A stretch of 64,000 bases of DNA from NCBI RefSeq assembly GCF_032854445.1, contig NC_088304.1, positions 28,715,732-28,779,731 on the forward strand, in the 5' to 3' direction. A program made the translations under genes and the position numbers. Every line of letters begins with the position of its first letter. Position 1 is the first letter of the stretch. Source of the stretch: Liolophura sinensis (Eukaryota > Mollusca > Polyplacophora > Chitonida > Chitonidae). Shown here piece after piece: positions 46,701 to 55,700 of the stretch. The notes beneath the pieces are model-generated. The model was not told where the DNA came from. It was given only the letters and a program-made list of their open reading frames with translations, and ran no database searches.

Positions 46701-49700
46701 GGGGTATTCATACAATGTTGTGTTAACTGCACTGCAACGACGACAGCTGCAATATATCAGGCGCAGGTGAATCTCATTATGTGCCCTATGGGCCGACAGC
46801 TAATTGCGTAACACACCTACGTATAATATACAGGTATATGTCAATGTCTCTGCTTCAAGCAGCGTGCAGGCACATGGTTACTATCATGTCAGGTGTACAT
46901 GTAATGGCCATGGACATGCCTTGATGCAGAGGCCTAATTGCAACTTCTACATGTAGTTTCTGTCTGTGTAATTAGCTTCAGAAACATATGCAGAAGTAAA
47001 AATAGCTAAGACACAGCTACTTACCAGGTCCACTGGATTTAGTGTATATGTTTATACTGACCCCTTCCCCCTGATGTGGAAGGATATTTTGAAACATTCT
47101 TTGAGAACCATAAGGTGTAGGCGAAATAATTTGCATAGTTTTATGAAAGTCATTTTTTGCATCATTTTCAGAATAATTGTGTGCATAAATTTCATTGAAG
47201 AAAGTGCATTAGAAGTCGAAATAGTTGAAGATTTACAGCATATACCGGGACAAAATTAAATCATTTCCATGTAATACGCCTTCTTCGATACAATAAATGT
47301 ATTTTTGTCAAAGCTCAGCAACTGACCCTGCCGCATGAATAAAACATTAATGTCCTCAGTCACTGAATCACACTCATACAGACTGAATGGTATGGGTTGG
47401 GCATCATGAATCTGTCCATTTTTCTTTAGGCCTATAACTCAGCACATGCACGTCCACATGTAACCTTGGTAACAGATTTGACCAAGAATGAGACTTTGGA
47501 ATATAATGTCCCATTGTCTAAAGTATTACAAGTGTGATTATAGGGTTTACATATGTTCTTCAGAAATTTCAGAATCTTCTAACATGTTTGTCATTGTAAT
47601 GTTGTGATTTTAACTTATTTATTTATATATTTAATTAGAAAAAAAAAGAACTTTGAAATCCAATATCCTTAAAATTTTAATGTGATTTCTCATGTACATA
47701 CATTCTGGACCATTGTACAATTACCAGTCAAAATTTTAGAATGTGTTGGTCAGCTGGAATTGAGGCTAACACATTTTGCAACCTTAGTTAAATCCATATT
47801 CACACCAGCAAAAGATACATGTGCGTGTACTGCTGGATAAATATTCACAGTTCCTCTCCCTTGCCGAGTTCCATACTACATGTATATATGTGTTTGGTGG
47901 GGTGTGGTGATGGCCATGATTTGACTTGAATATTTGTTATATTTCCAGTAAATGTCCGAGTGTGTTGGCGACTGCCATAGCCCCGCTGTGCATGTGATGA
48001 CCTACTACAGGTGGACCTCACAGAGCTTTATGAGGAAGGAGAGAGCTTTGACACTCAGGATGGCGACCTACAAGAACAGAAACGAGTGCCACGTAAGCCC
48101 TGGAAAAATATGTCTCCTTGCATTTCAGTAATAATATAAAATGTAACAGGGTGCTATATAAATACTATCTACCTGCGGGCTGGAGGGAATTTCCCGTTAG
48201 ACTAGTGTAGAACCCAGAAATCACTGGATCAAAACCTCAGCTGGTAATCCATGGTATTCTGTGAACCATTTTCAGCTTATGATGACAACGGAAAATGTCA
48301 ATATTAAGGCCTAAATATGCTAGTTCAATAGAGACTGGTTCCAAAACACAGACATGTTGTGTGCATGAGCCACTGCACTGCCGATATGAGTCTAAAGTGA
48401 AAACATTTCAATTTCATTTAGCATCTATGTTTATAAATGTATACATCCTAAAGGACCTAAAATTTCGTCCACAAAAATGCATTTTTAAAGGTATATAAAT
48501 GTCACAAAATAATATTTTTGGTGCTGGAACTTAAAATTTTCCAGTACAAGATCACCCATGTTCCAAACAAACCTCAGAACAAACCTTTCTATAAACATAA
48601 ATAGGATTCTGAGAATCAGTGGAAAAATGGACAAGTTAGTCCAGGACCAAATTTGTTGTCATTTAAGGTACATAAGATAGTGTTTGAGAAATTTGTGTTG
48701 CAAGCATATGAAATAATGTTTCAGTTTTGATTGACCAATGGTATGTAAATGTAGGCCTTTGTGTTGACAGAGATTGAGTGTCACCGTCTTGCCAAGGCCG
48801 CGTTTGAAAGGCTGTACAGTGTGTGCGAGCGCTGGAATCGCGAATTGCCGGATATCCCCATGCCAGAGAGGATGTACGAGGTCTATGCACATGCCATCAA
48901 GAACACGCGGCGCAAGATGGAGGACCGCCATATCATCTTACACGATCTGAACAGTCTCTTCAAACTCAAGGTCAGCATCTCAAGGTCATAGTTTGTGTTG
49001 TTATAAGCTAGACATGCCAGAGGTTGCGCTCTTCATATACACTACATGGGTAAATGTTTAATACATATTCATTTGTACTGGGAATACTCTTCAGTATTGA
49101 ATTCACTGAAATCAAATATTTAAAAAAAATAATGACTACCCTGATTCTTCAACCTTTTCAACCGGCCCGGATAGCACAGTTGTTAGAGCGTCCGCTTCGG
49201 GACCGGTAGATCCAGGATCAATCCTTGATCGAGTCACACCTAAGACTTTAAAAGAGGAAGTTGTAACTTCCTCGCTTGGCGTTCAGGATGAAGGGGATAG
49301 TGCAACGACTGGTTGACCCGTATCAGTATAATGGCTCGGGCGGGGTGGCTTACTTGCCTTCGGTAAGTCGTCTCAGTGAAGCAGCACTAAATAAAAAGAG
49401 CGGTGGAAATCCGTCCTGCATCAAGGAGGCACATTACACGTACATGCACCCTAATGATTCCTTCGTCGTCATATGACTGAAAATTGTTGAGTACGACGTT
49501 AAACCCCAAGCACTCACTCACTCACTCACTCAACCTTTTCAACCACCTCTGCGACCCATATATTGAAACATACTAAGAGAACTATGAGATAAAGATAAAT
49601 AATTTGGACAATTTTATAAAGCTTCCTTATTTTAGTGACAGGCAAATCATTTTAAGTGTCATTTTCACAACTGTATGCATAAATTCCACTAAAAAGTTCT

Positions 49701-52700
49701 TTAGAGGTCAAAAATGGAATCCATCTCTCAACAGCAACAGACTTAAGTCAGGAGGTTTAGGAGACACCCAGCAATCAGCCATGTTTTACTCTGATGACTC
49801 TGTCACTGTACATGCACATATTCTCGCGTGTGCTTAAACTCCAGTCAGAAAATTAAACAAATACTTTCCATCATGAATGGTAACCCTTGAAGGCGCCCCT
49901 GTTTGGGACAAGAGTCCATTTACGCTCTCTACAGCTACCTATATTGGAGTTGTTTTCTTGCTGTTTTGTGGGTTTAACAAGCTCATCTGCTACTAAATAT
50001 GAAAATAGAAAAAAAAGAATAGAAAGCATTATTGTCATAAGTTTTAATGTTCATATTCACTTGCATGTGAGTGGATCTTGAGAAATGCAGATTGAACTAA
50101 CAGAGGCCCCACAGGTTCTTTTGTGTTCAGAATGGGGTTGTTTCCCAGGGTTTGCATCCAGTCAGTCGTACTTTGCCGTGTCTGATGGTCACATGCTCCC
50201 GTGTTCAAATCTCCTGTTGTTTCTCTAGGGTTTCCCCCCAGTCAGTTGTACTATTCTATGCATGATGGTCACACGCTCCTGTGTTCAAATCTCCTGTTGT
50301 TTCTCCAGGGTTTCCCTCAGTCATTTGTACCATGTCATGTATGATGGTCACAAGCTCCTGTGTTCAAATCTCCTGTTGTTCCTCCAGGGTTTCCCCAGTC
50401 AGTTGTACTATGCCATGTCTGATGGTCATACATTTCTTTGTTCAGATCTCCTGTTGTTTCTCCAGGGTTTCCCCAGTCAGTTGTACTATGCCATGTATGA
50501 TGGTCACATGTTCCTGTGTTCAAATCTCCTGTTGTTTCTCCGGGGTTTCCCCAGTCAGTTGTACTATGCCGTGTATGATGGTCACATGCTCATGTGTTCT
50601 AATCTGTTGTTTCTCCAGGGTTTCCCCCAGTCAGCTGTACTATGCCATGTATGATGGTCACATGTTCCTGTGTTCAAATCTCCTGTTGTTTCTCCAGGGT
50701 TTCCCCAGTCAGTCGTACTATGCCGTATATGATGGCCATGGAGGGGTGGAGGCAGCCGTTTACACTGCCAGTCATCTCCACTGTCACATGGTCCACAATC
50801 CCCAGTTTGACGGGGATGTGAACACAGCAATAAAGGAGGCCTATCGCAACACAGACAATAACTTCATTGAGAAGGCACAAAGGGAGGTAAGTCTGGCTGA
50901 CAGCATATACATGTATGTATTTTTTTTTTCTAAAAATTAATATTAACACTGATTTGTGATATTTTGTTTAGAATGGTTTAAGGGCAAAGACTATCTGGGG
51001 TGTGCTTCTACCTACACAGGTGCTACAGATCAGTGTTTTCTTGTAATATGAATATGCTGAAATTATTTTTCTTGGACATTGTCTTAGCCACGTAATCAAC
51101 TGAGTTGCAAGAGTGATGGGTGAGCAGTTCTTCAGTCATTGTGGTGACACTTCATATTTTCATTGTTCGCAAGTTGTGGAACTTTGCCCTGAAAAAGGAC
51201 TAGTGGAGGAAACCATTTTGATTGAATCTGAGAACTTTATTGATTTTTTTATTTATTTATTTGATTGGTGTTTTATGTTGTACTCAAGAATATTTCACTT
51301 ATACGATGGCGACAAGCATTATGGTGGGAGGAAACCGGGCAGAGCCAGGGGGAAACCCACGACCATCCGTAGGTTGCTGCAGACCTTCCCACATACGGCC
51401 GGAGAGGAAGCCAGCATGAGCTGGACTTGAACTCACAGCGGCCGCATTGGTGAAAGGCTCCTGGGTCATTACGCTGCGCTATCGCACTAACCAAACATCA
51501 TCAGTGGTTGGTTGGTCGCTGCAAAGAAGTATCTCATCAAGTGCAGCAGATGAACCTCTTAGCGGTGTTAACGCTATGAGTTCAAGTGCAGCTCATGCTG
51601 GCGTCATCTCCGGTCGTAGTTGGGAAGGTCAGTCAGCAGGCTGTGACTGGTTGTGGATTTCCCCTGGGCTCTGCTCATTTTTCTTCCATTCTAACGCTGG
51701 CGGGCATCGTATAAGTGAAACATTTTGAAATACGGCGTACAATTGTAATCAAATAAATAAATCAATCAATCAGTCTACACATGTTATCTTGTTACTGCTG
51801 TCAGGGATTGCGGAGTGGAACTACCTGTGTGACAGCTTTAATTCGGGGTCAGATGTTACACCTGGCCTGGCTGGGGGACTCCCAGGCTGTCCTGGTGAAG
51901 GATGGCCAGGTACATGATGTGATGAACCCCCATAAACCAGAGAGAGAGGTAAGAGTAACTGTCTATATATTACTTCAGGTCTAGTTGCCATAACTTAGTA
52001 CGACACAGTTGCTTGAAGTTATCCATGTGTGAAGGATATATATAGAGAGGACGTACAATGAGTGACCTATTATATCAGTTTTATTAAACGAATGGTGTAA
52101 TTTTCATTTGTTTCAATACTCTGGCTAGGAACAAAGGAAAATTATGTCACGAGTTTAAATATATTTAAACCACATAGTTTATTTTGAAGGGATTTAGGTG
52201 GTTGATAAGATTTATTTATTTGATTGGTGTTTTATGCTGTACTGAAGAATATTTCACTTGTATGACAGAGGCCAGCATTATGGCGGGAGAAAACCGGGCA
52301 TAGCCCAGGGAAAACCCACAACTATCTGCAGGTTGCTGGCAGAACTTCCCATGTTGTTGATAAGAGAAGACATCATGCATTGACTTGCAAGGTGCGAGGA
52401 GCGGTGATTATGGGATAAATGGGTTTAAACCGTTGTCATGAAATTTTAATACTTCACACTCAGGCTTTAAGACTCTATGTCCATTTACCCTTCTCAACAC
52501 ACAGGCAATTATTTTGTTGTGAAGTCAAGACATGCAGCCAGTGCCAATGTACAGGTGTAGTGGAATGTCGCGTCACATTGAAAAGTGATGCTAGCTGAAC
52601 GTGCTTGTGCCTGTGCAGTAATTTTGCTGTATGAATTATATACTGCCCCTCCCCCCAATGTGATTTATATACACCCACCCCTATTACCTCTCATCCCCCA

Positions 52701-55700
52701 GTGTGAGTTATGTATACCAACCCTGGTACCTACCTTCCCCAATGTGATTTATTTACACTCACCCCTACCACCTCTCCATCCCCAGTGTGAGTCATTTACA
52801 CCTACCCCTACTACCTACCCATCCCCAGTGTAGTTTATATACACCCACCCCTTCTACTTACTCATCCCCGTTGTGATTTATATACACCCAGCCCTACTAC
52901 CTCTCCATCCCCATTGTGAGTTATGTGTACCACCCCTACTACCTACCCATCCCCAATGTGATTTATATACACCCACCCCTACTACCTCTCCATCCCCATT
53001 GTGAGTTATTTACACCCACCCCTACTACCTACCCATCCCCAGTGTGGTTTATATACACCCTCCCCTTCTACTTACCCATCCCTATTGTGATTTATATACA
53101 CCCACCCCTACCACCTATTCATCCCCAATGTGATTAATGTACACCCACCCCTACTACCTCTCCATCTCCATTGTGAGTTATGTATACCACCCCTACTACC
53201 TACCCGTCCCCAATGGGATTTATATACACCCACCCCTACTACCTCTCCATCCCCATTGTGAGTTATGTATACCACCCCTACTACCTACCCATCCCCAATT
53301 TGATTTATGTACACCCACCCCTACTACCTCTCTATCCCCAGTGTGAGTTATTTACACCCACCCCTACTACCTCTCCATCCCCAGTGTGAGTTATTTACAC
53401 CCACCCCTACCACCTCTCCATCCCCAGTGTGAGTTATTTACACTCACCCCTACCACCTCTCCATCCCCAATGTGTTTTATATACACCCACCCCTTCTACC
53501 TACCCACCCCCTATGTGATTTACGTACACCCACCCCTACTACCTCCCTATCCCCAGTGTGAGTTATATACACCCACCCCTACTACCTACCCATCCCCAGT
53601 GTGAGTTATTTACACCCACCCCTACCACCTCTCCATCCCCAGTGTGAGTTATTTACACTCACCCCTACCACCTCTCCATCCCCAGTGTGTTTTATATACA
53701 CCCACCCCTTCTACCTACCCACCCCCTATGTGATTTACGTACACCCACCCCTACTACCTCCCTATCCCCAGTGTGAGTTATATACACCCACCCCTACTAC
53801 CTACCCATCCCCAATGTGATTTATGTACACCTACCCCTACTACCTACCCATCCCCAATGGGATTTATGTACACCCACCCATACTACCTACCCATCCCCAG
53901 TGTGATTTATATACACCCACCCCTACTACCTACCCATCCCCAGTGTGATTTATATACACCTACACCATTATATACTACCCATCCCCAATGTGATCCCCAA
54001 GTATATATCGACATTTTAACTCATGAAATGAAGTCAAGGGCAGTCAAGAATCAGAGACACGTGTCAAAGTTAGCACGTCTGCATGTTGAAATTTGTTCAG
54101 GGTAAGTGGTATTAACTGTCGTGATTTGTATTCATTGTACACATGTACATCGCTGGCATGTTGAGCACTTATAGCCTGGCTGCCCTGCTCTCAGTGTTGA
54201 TAGGGCCTTGGTAACAGTATATCATATATAGGGATAATAATCCTTGCTTTTGATTCTATTTGTGCCTTTAAGGATGAGAAGAAAAGGATAGAAGACCTTG
54301 GAGGCGTCGTTGTCTGGTTTGGAACATGGAGGGTCAACGGAAACATCGCCGTTTCAAGAGCAATAGGTAAATACATAACACAGCAGAAGTCTTCTGTTAG
54401 ATATATGTAATCGGTTATGCATGTACAAGTGAGATCCCAATTTTGTGTGTGACCGATTTTGATCTCGAGGTTCTGCAGCAAGAAAATGGTGTGAGTCTGA
54501 AAACGCAGATCTCCTTCTAACCCCTTGGCCATCTTGTATTATTCCACGTGGAAAGTCATTTGCATCACGAAAAAAAAAAATGTGCAGATACAACTGAAAT
54601 GTGTTGATAATTCTGAAATCATCCCTTTGGAAAAGTGCTAAGACTTACAGTATGTTAAAATTATATAAAATTTGCCCATGGTTAGTAGGGTACTTTTCAA
54701 AAATATCACTATTTTCATGTTTGTAGATAGGCTTTTCTGGTTTTTAAAGTCGGTTGATTATTATAAAGCAGCTTTCATTGGATTCCTATGTGACCTTTTG
54801 ATAAAAATCCAATTGTTAACCATGACTCCCATAAACCAAAGCTGGTTCCTGGAAAGTTACAAAGATATTTTTTTAAACATCCAGATGTTTTCAAATGTCC
54901 AATGCCTAAGTGCCATACCTCCTTTGGGCACCTTAGAATTTCACACCATTAAAGTTAATTACATGGAATGCCAAAAAGTTAGTTATTTTTATTTACTTAT
55001 TTATTTATTTATTTGATTGGTGTCATACTCAAGAATATTATTGCTTATACAATGGTGTCCAGCATTATGGTGCTAAGAAACAGGATAAAATGCATAGGAA
55101 AACCCATGACCATCTGCAGGTTGCCGGAAGAAAAGTTAGTTGTAAGTAAAAAAAGCATTTCCCCCCAAAGTCATGTAGTGTGTTTGTCTGCTGTACAGGT
55201 GACATTGAGCACAAGCCCTACATCTCAGCGGTACCTGACATTTTGAGCGTAGAACTGGATGGCACAGAAGATTACCTGATTCTAGGCTGTGATGGTGTCT
55301 GGGACACACTACCCAAGGAGGAACTACCTGAGATCATGTACACATACTTGCAGGAGTGCGACGGTGACCGCACCATGGTTGCCCAGCGCCTCGTCAGTAT
55401 AGCCCGCGACAATGGCTCCACGGATAATATCTCTGTTGTTATCGTCTTCTTCAAGGATGACATTTCAGAGCCCAAGCCAACGAGATCCACCATTGAAGAG
55501 GCCAAGAGATCTGATATGGATGCGAAAGGCAAGGGAGATAACTGTGAAGGAAAGGAAAATTCTGATGGAGATTTGTCTCCCCTTGGCACATCAGGCGGTC
55601 TAGGGTCCTGTGATAATAATGCAGGGTCAGTAAAGAAATGCAACGGTGTCACATCTGATAAACAAAACAGCAGCCGAAAGTCACGACGTGATGGAAGCTG

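Noticed and set aside
50262-50654. A separate 130-codon gene upstream of phosphatase exon 4
   Set aside because: It is the chain of duplicated acceptor and exon-start units; the text repeats every 26 residues.
52585-54105. Pro/Thr/Tyr-rich frames
   Set aside because: By-product of the 43-bp array; a 43-base unit changes frame at every repeat.
54191-54593. Minus-strand frames opposite phosphatase exon 6
   Set aside because: Shadow of the coding exon and its flanks; no family resemblance.
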